Positions 20,847 through 33,711 of a DNA stretch of 64,000 nucleotides are shown here, one piece after another (position 1 is the stretch's first letter; the number at the start of each line of letters is the position of its first letter). The notes beneath the pieces were generated by a model. That model did not search any database. It was not told the DNA's origin and worked only from the letters and a program-made list of their open reading frames with translations. The stretch covers positions 25,715,638-25,779,637 of the forward strand of contig OW028584.1 of assembly GCA_932294295.1 (NCBI GenBank). The letters are read 5' to 3'. The DNA comes from Alitta virens (lineage: Eukaryota; Annelida; Polychaeta; Phyllodocida; Nereididae). The translations under genes and the position numbers were made by a program.

Positions 20847-22592
20847 TGGGTGCACGAAATAACCTTGAATATTTGGCACACTTGTTTCTTATTGATCCGC
20901 TGTGCATTGGATATTGATATTGCCAATCAGATGGCTAATTTAATCAAATGAATCCATTTAGGACACTCAAGTATTTTGGATCGATGAAAATGAAGTCAGT
21001 TCGAGATTGCAGTCTCTTGAACGCTGCAATTTGCTGCAGGTCTTATGAATGGACAACGTGGCATAATATTGCAATACAATGACATAAGGCAGTGACAGGA
21101 GGTAGTCATTGATTAGAACAAATAAGGAATTGGTGGGAAATAAAGTGAGGTGACTTTAAGAATAAGAATACTTCTGAGGTTGCTATCTGGGAAGCAGTGG
21201 AAAATGCTGCAGTGTGTGCTAGTGGATGATGTGGAAACATGTTACTTCACCATGAGAATCCAGGCGAAAATTGTCGATGCCAAAGTTAATGAAGCAAAAT
21301 ATCTTATCCAAAGAACCTAGCATTATTAGCACCTATCTGTTCTGACCATTTTGTCTCGTATCCATGAATAATATTTTTGTAATATCTTTGTAAATTATTA
21401 GGTTCTTGGAGCGTGCAATATATTAGAGGTGACCGTAGGCTTATCAATAATGAGCCAAGGTTCACATACTATTTATTAGTTTGTAGAACAATAGCACACA
21501 AAAGCCATGATTGTATTATTCTCTGAGATGCTTTGCCTCACCATTAGGTTAGTACATGATATAAATCTAGTTTTATCAATGAGATTCCACTTAGTATTCA
21601 GCATTATACTGCAAAAAACAACATCAACAAAACATGTGTTCCAAATGAAGGATTAATGTTTGATCATTAAAACAATTGTGAATGTATTTGCGAAGTGTAA
21701 TAAATAGTTTTCAAATTCAAATTTTCTCTAGCTTGCTTTGTAGTTTACTGGCAACCATAAGATGCTGCAGCAAAATCCTGTCACATTTGCTTCAATGGTT
21801 ATCTTGACGATATCGTATCTGATGAAGCTCGGCTGAGGATGCTAATAGAGACATCGCAAGGCCATGGTCTATATAGAGTACAGAGTGACACCCGAAAGCG
21901 CCCGCCCTGGAGCTAACTATGGATCGATATCAGGGACCTCCCCCAAATTTCTGACCGACTTCTTGAAGCCTTTGAAGAGACCTTCAGCATACCGCTACAG
22001 AAATATCATTGGATTGTGAGAAAGCCATAGTAATTTCCTAAATTCAGATATGATATGCAGGCTGGATTGTTTCTAGGTGACGTTTGACATTCAGCATTTA
22101 ATGGAATCTGAAATTGTCTTTTAATGTATTGTGTTGTACGTGTTTTGGCTGGTCTAAAGGTTATGCTAAATGGCCAACCGTCAGAGCTTGGATGAACTAG
22201 AGACTCATCCAAGGTCAGAGGTGATAAAATAGTGAGTCCACACTATGCTATGCTAACCATAGTTGTGAGCTTAAGTCATCTAAGTTTCAGCTGAACCTTT
22301 CTTGTCAATAACATGCCACTTTGGCCTAATGTTGGATCGACATTGACACTCTTTGGCTCAGTGAGTCTCTATCAAAGATTTGTAGTATAGATTATGTATA
22401 ACCCAGATAGTGTTCCTAATCGGGCCAGCGTCGTTTCTACATAGGCCACCCTAGGTGCAGCATCGTTTTGACGTCGCCAACGTCGCGCCAAGGCTGAATC
22501 GATTTGGAAGGCTATCTGGGAAGCAGTTCTGCGTCAGGCCGCCTATTGTCCTTATGGCATGGTATTTGAATAGAATTTCAGTGCTCAGTAAC
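20847..22592. other. Unassigned stretch
   Basis: No supported gene. A GC-richer piece at 21830-21990 (GACACCCGAAAGCGCCCGCC) could be old repeat or exon remnant but has no long open frame. TATCTGGGAAGCAGT occurs at both 21184 and 22515. Confidence 0.4.
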
Positions 22593-22752
22593 TGGCCCAA
22601 TGTTGACCCAATGTTGACCCCAATGTGGCCCCAATGTTGGCCCCCAATGTGGCCCCAATGTTGGCCCCCAATGTGGCCCCAATGATGGCCCAATGTGGCT
22701 CAAATGTGGCCGCAATGTGGCCCCCAATGATGGCCCAATGTTGGCCCCAAGC
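22593..22752 (+). repeat. 12-13-bp GC-rich minisatellite
   Basis: Tandem variants of CAATGTTGGCCC and CAATGTGGCCC, about a dozen units with C-run length variation. Both strands stay open and give Pro/Met/Ala/Trp or Gly/His repeat frames, which are artefacts. Confidence 0.95.
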
Positions 22753-24668
22753 TGTCAGGGTGATCTTGGTTAGTTATTCGTGTAAATTTGAAGATACATC
22801 TCCAGCATTATCATCACGAAATTATTGACCTCATGAAAGCTATTAAAAAAAAGGAAAAATTGAAAGAGAAATGTCTTCATACAGCTATGGCACTACATTT
22901 TCACCACACAGTCTTCCATAAAATTCACATCACCCTCAAGGAAGACTCCAGCAAATTGCAAACTTTACATTACCATGGCCTGCACATGTTTGCTTTATCG
23001 ATTTCACTTTGTGGCTGTAGTGATAACTCCCTGCCAATTTGAAATAGTAGTTGCCGAAGATCTGGAGCGTCTCAAACTGGTCTACAAGCAATAAAGAGTC
23101 ATTTTGACAATGCATGTGATATCCATTCCCCACATGTGAAGTGTAAGTAGAACATCAAAATGATAACTTCATTTTACACAAGTAATGCTACTTGATGTTG
23201 TTGCAAGTAAAATAGTGTTAGCTTAACGATAAACATTATGTTATGGATGATGAAGATGCGAGCATTAATGCAAGTTAAATGGCTATTAGCTGACTAGCAT
23301 AGCCTGTATATAAATATACCATGTATACGGCATACCACAAGGTTGTCCAGACTACCCACTCTTACCAATAATGTTTTTAGGTGTTTTGTACAGTGTATGT
23401 CAAAAGACAAAAGCATACATGGCAAGCAGATATTTGAGTTAGGACATTATTATTTTCAAACATAAAACAATCATGATTTCAAAACATCCAAAGCATTATA
23501 CATAATAGTATAATAAAATACTTCATCAGTGGTAACATACCTATTATAAATGATTTTAGACCTTCATTATTTTTATATAATTCAAACCTGGTGCTGTAAA
23601 GGCAACCAGCCTTATAAGCCGTGGCTTTTTCTGGTCGCCATCCACTTATGGTGAATACAATTTCTACTACTACTAATAAATACATTAACAGTGTTTAGTG
23701 AGCAAGTACTCACTGTTGTTAAGTTCCGTATAAGTTACTATTATAGAATATAATATCAGTAACTGTATCCTTATTTGCTAATGAAAGAAATTGAACGCAA
23801 CTGATATTTAAAAGATTACATAAAATACTATTGCAATCTATCAGCGCTTTCATTGTAAAGCTGTCAGTAGCACCATTGTTGCTCTACAACATATACGTCC
23901 AAAAATATGGAGCTGCTACAAAAAAAAAACACCGATGAAAAGATGTGCATCATATCTACTAGTATATCAGACTACACAGGAACAGACCTGACCTCCGCTC
24001 TTGTTTTATTACTGTAGGGGCCCCTAGGGGGCGCACAGAAGGGGCCCGTGGCACATAGGGGCCTGAGGGCCATGTGGGCCACTGTGTGTAGTCTTCTGTT
24101 GGCTACCGTGCAGCCAACGTTGGTCTGAGCGAGCCAACATTGCTATCTGTTTCATCAGCCCAAGAGATCCATAGCCATACTAGCCTTGTGTGGCCACAGC
24201 TAGCTGCAGCTTTGGGTATTATCTGCTTCTGGCCATCTGCTCAGTGTAAGATAAGATCAAATACATATCATAATTATAAACGTCTGTGTATTTGTCTTAA
24301 CTTGACCATATGCTGACATCGCAGTAAATGGCAATTTACATTACTCTGTATTTCTCATGCCTATACAAGAAAAATAAATCAATAATCTAGCTGTCTACCA
24401 GGGGTCGCGGTTACAAAAATACGGCACAATTCTTAAAATAGTAATCTTAACTTAACCTCCCACATCAGGTGACAAATTGATTGACAGATGTTGTCAATAT
24501 ATTTAAGTACATTACGAAATAAGCGTGCCAGTTCTTTAAGCGGTTGATTGTCAACAATTAAACGTGCGTTATTTCAATACTGAAAGTGAAATCTCTTTCT
24601 TTGCTAAATTAATGTAATAATTGATATTTTCTCGTGCGTAGTCTTATTTTAGAAGTGGTGGAGTTAAT
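22753..24668. other. Unassigned stretch
   Basis: No supported gene. A GC-rich patch at 24016-24130 contains GGGGCCCCTAGGGGGCGCAC-like sequence with repeated GGGCC motifs, of unknown nature. Confidence 0.4.
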
Positions 24669-24717
24669 ATCTATCTATCAATCTATCTATCTTTCAATCT
24701 AACTATCTATTTATCTT

Positions 24718-24752
<35 letters not shown>

Positions 24753-24854
24753 ATCTATCTATCTATCTTTTTATCTATCTATCTGTCTATCTATCTATCT
24801 GTATGTCTATCTGTCTGTCTATCTATCTACCTACCTACCTACCTACCTACCTAC

Positions 24855-24921
<67 letters not shown>

Positions 24922-24922
24922 A
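24669..24922 (+). repeat. (ATCT)n / (CTAC)n compound microsatellite
   Basis: ATCT array with TTTC and CTAC sub-runs; the last 70 or so bases are almost pure ATCT. Confidence 0.97.
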
Positions 24923-25099
24923 GATAACAAGGACGAAAGGTTGCATTGTAATTTGCTCATGGAAATTTGGGATTTCCACTCGTAAATCCCATAGCATTTA
25001 CAACCTATTAAAAATGGTATGTTTAATAGAACCTAGACCAAGTTAGACAACTTCTGCTTGCTAGACCATGCTACGTTCTGTGTAAGTGTGGTGCCGTGT

Positions 25100-25222
25100 A
25101 ATCAGTGTCTATGCTGAGGCAAGTAAAACACTCCACCCATGGGGTAAATGTGTAACATGGCGTCGACTGCCGAGTCTTAGCTTTATAATCGCATCATTAC
25201 GTCTGCCTCTGACAGCTGGTCA
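25100..25222 (+). mobile_element. SINE-2 copy, 5'-truncated
   Basis: Carries the family body: GTGTCTATGCTGAGGCAAGT, GGTAAATGTGTAACATGG and CATCATTACGTCTGCCTCTG in order, matching the minus-strand copies at 27.0 and 30.4 kb. The tRNA-like head is missing or unrecognisable. Confidence 0.75.
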
Positions 25223-25798
25223 TATACATCTATAGCTGACTATGCTTTAGACCTGTAGCAGTGAGACCATTGCAAAACAATACAATACAATACTCAATTT
25301 CAGGGTGGTCTTAACAAGGAGGTGGTCTATCACCCTCACTAAAACATATGCACTTGGAAGGAACCATGTGGTCTGAGTTGGGTAGACCAAAGTCTGTGAG
25401 CTCCCAGCTTCTCATAAACAATTTATAGAGAAACCGATGCACGGTACACAGGGGGATGCTTATTTAACCATTTACTAGAGGCATTCTAATTTATCAAAGG
25501 CTTGTTTGGTGGTCTTCTGTGAAAAATGCATGCCAAATGACAACTACCATGAGTATTATTTGATGTGATTGTGCACAGGAAAAGCCAAGAGAGTGGAATA
25601 CAGTTTATATTAAGAACGTGGAAGGTTTTTTGTCTATTGCCAAGGCTCTCATAGCTAGTTATACTTATATTTTGCAGTTTCAGATTGGATTAAAATTTTA
25701 GTGTAAACTGTTAAGAAAAAATTAAAAAAAAATTAAAATATGAATTATAAGAGTATAGTATCAAGTGAACTTGATTTATCACCTTTTAATTAAAGCCA

Positions 25799-25812
25799 AC
25801 CCCCCCCCCCCA
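25799..25812 (+). repeat. Poly(C) run beside a MITE-1 motif
   Basis: A C run followed by CACCTTTTAAGACCGCCC, a degenerate MITE-1 core. Confidence 0.8.
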
Positions 25813-26940
25813 CCTTTTAAGACCGCCCGATTGTAAATTACTCCTTAAAGCTGTTATTTGTTCTATCTGCACTGAGGTTTTTGTACTAAGTTCCTTTTAA
25901 GGTTTTTCATCTTGTATGAAAAGTTACCAGAGGGCAGTAGTAATGATAGCATGACATAAACCATGGCATCTACCGAGTGTAATATTACACAATTGCCTTA
26001 TTTGAGGGGTTTTTATACTCGCCCCACTGTTCATAATACAACAGTAAATATCTTAATGCCCATTATAAAAACACAATACAATCAACCATCTCAATTGCCC
26101 CAAAAACAAAACGTCCATTTCTATACAGAAAACAGCAGTGGCCTTTTCTGCTCGAACGAAATGGGTTGCAGCCTTCAATACCCTACATCTGTCAAACACG
26201 CCATAACTGCCAACTCCTTCATGCAACTTACTGCGGAGAAGAACAGAATTATATTGACCATGCATGCAGTGTTCTCTGCAGCAAAGCCAAGCTAGTTAGA
26301 TCCTTTTTATGCAAATATGTACACTGGAATAGCAAGTGATCACATTTGGAACCCCTATCACGTGACACTTATTTATGTAACACCTGATACGTGGTCAAAA
26401 TGAAAAATGGAAATAGTTATACACTATTATTAATTGAACACTATCTTATTCATAATATCACTATGGGTTCATTTGGAAATTTATATATATAGCCAGGTGA
26501 TATATACCACTGTGGAGTGCATCTGATGGTCTTACTAGGTAGTGTTATAATATTAAGTTTGCATATGTGAAAGTTGACATTCAGTGAATTAAGTTTGGTA
26601 AGATATTACGTCATTATTCAAATAATATTTTAGGAAATTAATAAATTATTTCTAGCATTGTCAGTGTAGTGTGCAATTTGGTGTTTAGCAGTGGAAGTTG
26701 ATCTATGCAGAAAGAATTTTTGATAAAATCCCTTATTTAAAAAAAAAGTCTTGATTTTTGTGAACACTCTAGAGAGTGCAGAGTTTGGACTTTGTTAAAA
26801 GTATGCTCTCGTGAGAGACTTAGATTTTTTTTTTAAAGAAACTTACATGAAATAATCAAACAGGAAGAGTTATTATATTACTCTGTCTATGTTTATGTCT
26901 CAATGCTACTGGATCTGAAGATAAGTCAGCTTATATAACT
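25813..26940. other. AT-rich stretch, no supported gene
   Basis: A 110-codon plus-strand frame at 25963-26295 has no recognisable domain and no supporting splice context. Confidence 0.4.
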
Positions 26941-27185
26941 AGCTGCCAGAGTCAGACGTAATGATCAGATGATAAGACCACACCATGTTACACATTTACT
27001 TGCCTCAGCATAGACACCGAGTACAAGGGACCTCCAATTTAACGTCTCATGCTATCGACATCCAGCTGCTGGGATGTAGCTCATGAAGAGTGCCTGGGTG
27101 GGGGGGGGATCTAACCTGGGACCTGCAGCAGAGCTGGCCAATGTGGAATTAGCGGATGCCCTAACCATTAGGCCACCCAGCTACA
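26941..27185 (-). mobile_element. SINE-2 copy with tRNA-like head
   Basis: Minus strand: head GGGTGGCCTAATGGTTAGG with A-box match TGGCCTAATGG, a decayed B box (GGTTAGATCC), then TGTCTATGCTGAGGCAAGT, AATGTGTAACATGGTGTGG and TCATTACGTCTGACTCTGG. This is the most complete member of the family in the window. It is interrupted by a G run at about 27100. Confidence 0.82.
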
Positions 27186-27700
27186 CAATAGTCAAGTCAA
27201 TTCTAGTCTAGTCTACAAATACAGTTAACCTATCTTAGACTTTATCGGTGGGATGTTTCAGCAAGCTCTTCTAAATGTATTGACGTCAATATTAATCTTA
27301 TTTTAGGATCTGTTGCTATTCTATGTAGAGAATGCTAGTGACAACTTAAGAGTTGCAGAAATGCCCTGAAGTATTGAATTCTGGGAGGTATTCACTCCTT
27401 GTTTGCATATGTCATGCCATAATCAGCCGTGGGTTTAATATGAGGGACAGCGGCCTATTGCGCTAAGGCTTTCATGGGGCAAAAATTGATCGAATTAGAA
27501 GCATAAGGGGGTAAAAATATGTCTGGAAAAAGAGCCGACTAGCATCCCCAATGACTACTTTTTTTTCTTCTTTTTTCATCTTTCCCTCAACTTCATAGTC
27601 CATGCAAAACCCACATGAGTACAGGTTCTCCATTGAGACCCCGTAGCGTGGTTGTAGGCTGGCTTTACTTCTCATATTTTTTGCTTAGAAAAAAAAAAAC
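27186..27700. other. Unassigned stretch
   Basis: No gene or classified repeat recognised. Confidence 0.4.
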
Positions 27701-27879
27701 TACAGTAGAATCTTGTCATTACGACCACACTCCGGTGAAAATGTTGATATTAATGGTGAAATGGTCTTAAATAAGATCGAAAATACAATGGTGAAAAGAG
27801 ACCAAATATGGGTGGACTTAAGGTGAAGTGGTCTTAATAGTGAGGTGGTCTTAATTTCTTAAGGGGGCGTTTCACTGTA
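27701..27879. mobile_element. MITE-1 copy, complete (179 bp)
   Basis: Bounded by TACAGTAGAATCTTG and GGGCGTTTCACTGTA, with TA at both outer ends as expected for a TA-duplicating mariner-like element. Inside are repeated motifs of both polarities: ATTACGACCACA, TGAAGTGGTCTTAATAGTG and GAGGTGGTCTTAATTTC. No coding capacity. Confidence 0.75.
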
Positions 27880-28154
27880 TTAATGTATTTTCTTAATTAG
27901 AAGTCAGTCTGTTGCAGTGGTATTAATGATGAATGCTTTTTATCCAGTGAATGGCTTTATATAAAGAAATCCTTTCTCTGCTTTGTGATATTGAAAAATT
28001 AATGTCAAGCAAGGTTATATCTGATATTGTTCAAAGCACTCCACAGTTCTGGTTAATCAAGGTCAACAAATTCATAGATCAATATTTTTTTGAGCAGCTA
28101 TTACTATGTCATCTCTAACGATAATTTTATTTCTGCGAAATTCAGTGTTTTTAA

Positions 28155-28250
28155 AATCACTGAAGTGGTCTTAATATTAAGGTGGAGGTGAAACTACTTT
28201 TACATGATGGTCTTAATATGGAGTTGTCTTAATTTTGGCTGCACTGTACT
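28155..28250. mobile_element. MITE-1 fragment
   Basis: AAGTGGTCTTAATATTAAGG, then ATGGTCTTAATATGGAG, ending GGCTGCACTGTA. The right terminus is present; the left is not clear. Confidence 0.55.
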
Positions 28251-29511
28251 AGATTATCAGAGTGAGGCTTTTTTTGGTAGCTCGTTAAAAGAAAAAGGAG
28301 TTTTTTCTACTGTGGCATCAAAACATGAAAGGAATGAGAAGATCCATAATGTATATTATACACGTAATCATTGTGCAACATTATGCAGCCAATTATATCG
28401 ACCAAATTCTAGACTTACAAAATAATGACAGGTAACTGACTGGCCAACAAGCTTTATTCGATAATCTTTCTCTTGGAAAATATTACTTTGTAGGGGGGGG
28501 GGGGGGGTGGGAGATCAACAAAAGATGTAAATAACTTCTTGCAAAGGACACTAGTGTTAAAATAGCACCACAAAATGTTGAAAAATATCATCAATCTCTT
28601 TGTAAAAAGGGCACTAACAGTGTTCAGATAATTGATCTTTAAATTTTCACCAGGTAAACAGCAGGTGTTCCATACCTAATCAAACAGCCAAAAGATCAAA
28701 AGCCTTATTGTGCCAAAATTTACACAAGAAAAAACATGGGGTAGGCATAAAGACACACGCGAGTCCCTGACAGGAGCCCCAAAGCTGGCTCTATTGATTT
28801 CCATCCCATTTCGTGCAGTGCAGAAATTTCCTGCCTGCATCTCCTGCAGTAGGGATCAAAAAGGGCAGGGGAGGGGCGGTCAGATATAGGGCAAAATATG
28901 GGGGTCACCATAAGAATGGGATTTCCTTATTTCGTGTATTTTGATAGGGTTGAAGGTTATACATGTACTGACCTTAGTGTCTATGTTCACTGCATAAAAA
29001 AATACTCAACTTTGGCGCCAAAAAACCTGGTCTTTCCATTGATATTTGATAACATATCTAAGATGCCAATATTTGCCGTTATTTCACCTGTTTTGGTCAC
29101 AGTTTAGGCTGTATACTTGGTACAAAATAGGCCCTATGTTGTGGTGCAACCTCTAGTTAAGACCACTTCACGATTACAAATATCAAATTAGATTCATTTT
29201 ACTATTAACATTACTCTTCCCAAAAAATAAAAAATAAATTAATAAGAAATAAATATAGATCTCTCCAATATGCAGACATTCAGTGGAATAAAAACAACTA
29301 TATGCCTTTGAGGAATTACACTTTTACGGTATAATATTGACATCACGCTAATTTTTTTGGGCAATTATTATACATAATTGGTTAAAGTAACACCATAATG
29401 CTTAACTTATCATACCTTTAATTGAATAATTAGCTATCACCATTTTAAAACAATGACGTCAAAATATAGATGACTAAAAATACATTTATGTATTTTACGA
29501 TACTTGTTAAA
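28251..29511. other. Unassigned stretch with poly(G)
   Basis: A G run of about 15 lies at 28493-28508. A MITE-1 motif (CTAGTTAAGACCACTTCACG) is at about 29152-29171. No gene recognised. Confidence 0.4.
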
Positions 29512-29649
29512 TACAGCCTAACCTGCCTTAAAACTACTTGCCATAGAATTAAGTTATCTGAATTTTATTCAACTCACACTTAAGGCCACTTCACCATTAA
29601 AGCCAGTTAATATTGCAAGGGTGGTCTTAATGGCGAAATTTACATTGTA
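29512..29649. mobile_element. MITE-1 copy (138 bp)
   Basis: Left end TACAGCCTAACCTGCCTTAA, right end GGCGAAATTTACATTGTA, with GGCCACTTCACCATTAAAGC and GGGTGGTCTTAATGG inside. More diverged than the 27.7 kb copy. Confidence 0.6.
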
Positions 29650-30321
29650 TCTTCAAATCTTCAATTTTCATTGGTATATGCGCTTGAGGCCAATGCAGTA
29701 ATATCCATTATATTCAAAAAGACTAAATATAACTTAAGCTACAATATGGAATATTCTTTGCACATTTATTACAAAAACATATATCGTAGAAAAGAATAGC
29801 CTAACATGGCAGACTGACTCATTAATCATCCATTCCATGCGGATGAGTTATTTAAAGTCTGGTTTCATCTCTCGCCTTGTTTAACATGAACGCGTTAAAT
29901 CCACCTTGAAATCCCTTTCCATAATTCATGCTGCTTTTAATTTCAGGGATTTGGGCCAAATTTCAACCTCTCCAAGTACATTGCATTGGCATTCCACAAA
30001 GCTAACTCAGCCCCACCGAATTCAGTTCACAGAATTGAAAGTTCAAATATTACAGCTGGGTTCATTCCTAAGGAATACTTCGATTCAAGAGTCAAATAAT
30101 TGTTACTATAGTGACTTGCATATTAAGTGTAGATAACCAAAAACATTCAATATAAAATGCCCGGCCTGTCAGGCTTATAAGTAACTTATTATAAACGGAA
30201 ATAAACGAAAATATCTGGGGTTAGTTACATATTAAATTTAAAAAAAAGATAATAATATTCTGTAGCATAAATATTATTTTGTCTTATACTACATGGTCTG
30301 GAGCTTGGCAAATATGACAGT

Positions 30322-30570
30322 CTGCCAGAGTCAGACGTAATGATGAGATTATAAGGATATAGGAGTCCACACCATGTTATACATTTACCACATATATGGG
30401 TGGGGGTCTTCGCTTGCCTCAGCTCAGACACCTAGTACAAGGCACTTCCAATTTAATGTCTCATTTCAAAGACATCCAGCTGAGATGTAGCTCCTGCAGA
30501 GTTTCCGGCCCGGTAATTGAACTCACGACCTTCAAAAGAGCTAGCCGTCTAATGTGTAATTAAATCACCA
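30322..30570 (-). mobile_element. SINE-2 copy with tRNA-like head
   Basis: Minus strand: GCTAGCTCTTTTGAAGGTCG, B-box-like GAGTTCAATTACC, then TGTCTGAGCTGAGGCAAG, AATGTATAACATGGTGTGG and TCATTACGTCTGACTCTGG. It has about 25 extra bases after GGCAAG relative to the 27 kb copy; the plus-strand copy at 25.1 kb has a shorter insert at the same place. Confidence 0.78.
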
Positions 30571-31259
30571 TATTTTTTGACAATCCATTATTAGTTTACC
30601 AGAATAGAACTCACCACCATTAAAAACCATAATTTGTGAAATAGTCATTGGTTTGGCAAACTACAATTATACGCGCATGAGATTATCTACTTCAATGTTT
30701 AGTATCTTACGATTAAGACCACACACATATTATATTCGTGTTGGGAGGCGGTCTTACACAGTGATTTTATACATTTAACGACAGAAAAAGGTTAATTTTA
30801 TTTGGTTAAAAAGAGGCAATAATCTTAATAAGCAATGCGAAAGATTGGTATATCTTACATACGAATTTAGTGCATTATTCCTTAAATCCTAACTTAAACT
30901 AATATATAGCCCACTGAATATTACTTGGAATATTCCCATATATTGTGTTATTTGACAAAAGAACCGAGTCATACGCACAAAACTTCATACACACAGCTGG
31001 AACAGGCCCCCATCACACTGACATTTGTGAAATAACTGCTATTTGAGTTGGTGAAGACCCAATATTCCCTCAAAATCCGAGTGATTTGAGATCTGTCACA
31101 TGAGAAAGTGATTTCGTGGCCGAAAAAGGTTCACGCACCTTCAAAAGGGAGCAATTTGTGAAATATCGACCCAGCGAGTCAATAAGCCCATTGCACCGCG
31201 CTAGCAGCCTAGCCTCAGCAGCCAAGGACAAGGAATGGCAACGCTGATGCACTTATCAT
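30571..31259. other. Unassigned stretch
   Basis: A slightly GC-richer piece at 31080-31250 has a 60-codon minus-strand frame without recognisable motif. MITE-1-like AGTATCTTACGATTAAGACC lies near 30700-30720. Confidence 0.4.
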
Positions 31260-31570
31260 CAGAGAGACAGAGAGACAGAGAGAGAGACCAACAGACAGAC
31301 TGATAGACTAGGGTAGAGAAATCGTGATAGAGAGATGGATAATAGATAGATAGATGGATAGATGGATTGATGGATAGATATATGAATAGATGGATAGATA
31401 GATGGATAGAGAGATATATGGATAGATGGATAGAGAGATAGAGAGATAGAGAGACAGACCAACAGAATGACTGATAGACTAGACACAGTACGACAGACAG
31501 AGAGAGGTAGTTAGATAGATAGATAGATATATAGACAGATAGACAGATAGATAGAAAGATAGACACTCCA
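31260..31570 (+). repeat. (GATA)n/(GACA)n/(GAGA)n compound microsatellite
   Basis: Two similar halves, each running from GAGACAGACCAACAGA to an array of GATA/GATG, suggest an internal duplication of the array (about 31285 and 31450). Confidence 0.93.
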
Positions 31571-32658
31571 ACAGACATTGATTGATCATAGAAAGATCCA
31601 GACAGACAGCGCAGACAATCTCTCCAGATTCCCAAAGAGAGATGAAAAAAAAAAAACGAACAAAAAACACCAAAATCTATCCAAATAAAGAGACACTTTT
31701 AAACAGGAAGAGTGATAAAAATGAGACATTGATATGGTGAATACTTTATAAAGACGCAAAAAGAGAAAAGGAGACAGAAAATCGACGAAAAGATATTTAA
31801 AGCAGATATTAGGAAAGGAACAGAAAAAAGAAACGACAGAAAAGTTTAGAGACGACGCACTGGCAGCTAGATGATTAGGTAATCTTCCTGACATTATGCA
31901 ATTTCTTAATTGTTTACCAATAAAAAATGCGCGCCTTAATTAATATGTTGCCAACTTCAGATATGTTGTTATTTATTATGACTTAAATTAAAATCAGGTG
32001 ATTTAGATGATAATATCAGAAATAAACCCTCTTTATTATTAGTTTTAATAATGAATGTTGTTGGCTCATAATAAATGTTCACAAAATAATAAATGTCAAT
32101 TATAAAAAATAGGAATTTTTATAATTGAACGCAGCACTATTATGCATTGAATATTGATACTTATCATCTTATTATTATGGATTGGAATTTAGAAATATTT
32201 ACTGACATTTTAAAACACTGTCATGATCATGGATATGAATTATTTGTATTGTGTGTATGCTATATATTCTCTATATAATTACACTTCAGTTTCAAAATTG
32301 CATGTGACCTGATTTTTATAGAGGTAAAATATCTTTCAACCACTGTACACGCGTTGTTGGTGGCCCATTTCAAAAGGAAAATAGAGATATAGTGGAAAGT
32401 CCCATACATTTGTCAAGGGAATGACAAAGGCTATCCCTGGGGCCCTATGTTGAAGCCTACCCCAGATGGGACCCCAGTCAGTTTGGGACCCCAGATGGGG
32501 CCCCAAAACCCACTGAGGTGATGGGCAGATATATTCCACCCAGCTGTGTTAGTCAAATGGCTAGAAACTCAAAGATATAAGACTTTTAGCTAGTCTGATA
32601 TAAAACAAAAATGAAATAAAACCCAGCTGAAGCACTAGTTATTTTGGTGTTGGTAGGT
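31571..32658. other. Unassigned AT-rich stretch
   Basis: No gene. A GC-rich patch at 32425-32520 has repeated GGGACCCCAGATGGGG-type motifs, reminiscent of the 22.6 kb minisatellite but not tandem. Confidence 0.4.
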
Positions 32659-32811
32659 ACATGGCCAAATGTGCCACGTGCGTTTTCCATGCGTTTGGAT
32701 AAACGCATGGAAAACGCATGGTTTTTGCCTCATTATAATTAGCTAAAAACCATGCGTTTTCCATGCATTTATCCTTCTCATGGAAACTGCACATGGCACA
32801 TTTGGCCATGT
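32659..32811. mobile_element. Hairpin MITE, about 68-bp arms
   Basis: The left arm ACATGGCCAAATGTGCCACG to TGGTTTTTG is mirrored by the right arm ending GGCACATTTGGCCATGT, with a short AT-rich loop (CTCATTATAATTAG). GCATGGAAAACGCATGG occurs in both arms. TA at each border (TACATGG, CCATGTA) fits a TA target duplication. A 153-bp foldback with no coding capacity. Confidence 0.85.
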
Positions 32812-33711
32812 AGATATTGTATGTCGCAATTATTAAGAACACCCTCGGTGCAAGTTTTGCAGGCTGTAATAATGAGGTGGTTTTTAGAATAGAAAGCATC
32901 ATGATACCACAGCAAGAATTAATACACTCGGGTAAAAAAAAAAAGCTGACCTAGGGACTGTACCTAAGTTTAACCTGTCTGCATTAATCAAATTATTAAT
33001 ATGAATTTGTTTACAATTACATGAGAATATTACAACATCATTAACATATTATTCAGTAGAACCTCTCATCTGAAACCATCCTTGATGCAAAAATGTACTG
33101 GTCTTAAAGGCCAGGATCTCAAAAGAGAAATGTGTATCTTACATACAAATATAGGCCTTTAAAAGTGCTACAAATTACTTAGCCATGCGGTCTTATTAAT
33201 GAAGCATCTTTACAAGTGGAATTCCATAGCAATTATGACCCATTAATATTACACCTGAACTATAAATATGAATTACACAATGAATTACAAAGTATATAAA
33301 TCTTTGCTGGACATCAATCACTTTTATAACAAGGAACCTGACAGCCTATTATCAAATATCACCATCAATCCCACCCACACCTTGCTCCTGAGAATGCATT
33401 ATAAAATGCATTGTAAGAGGGCATTATGACGTGCTAGTAATGCAAGTAAGAGTGCATTAGAGGAGTGTGTTGATTATATTCTTGTTTGCCATATGGGCTC
33501 CTCATAAAAGGCCTATTTATTTATTACAAAGTGGATTTATGCCTCTGGCCTGGCATGTTTATGGGCACCTAACTCTTGGGGATTTCCAGCTATCACCTAT
33601 TTCATGGGGTAACAAGGAAGTAGGAGAGACAGACAGAGAGACAGAAGACAGACAGACATGGCAGAATGACAGACAGCGATTTACAGAGAGAAAGAAAGAC
33701 TGGTGATCAGA
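32812..33711. other. Unassigned stretch
   Basis: A MITE-1 left end (CAGTAGAACCTCTCATC) is at about 33055. GACA-rich sequence at 33625-33675 leads into the next array. No gene recognised. Confidence 0.4.

Noticed and set aside
22451..22828. Pro/Trp- and Gly/His-rich frames
   Set aside because: Both strands are open only because of the 12-bp minisatellite.
25963..26295. 110-codon plus-strand frame
   Set aside because: No domain or compositional signal of coding, and the opposite strand is open as well.
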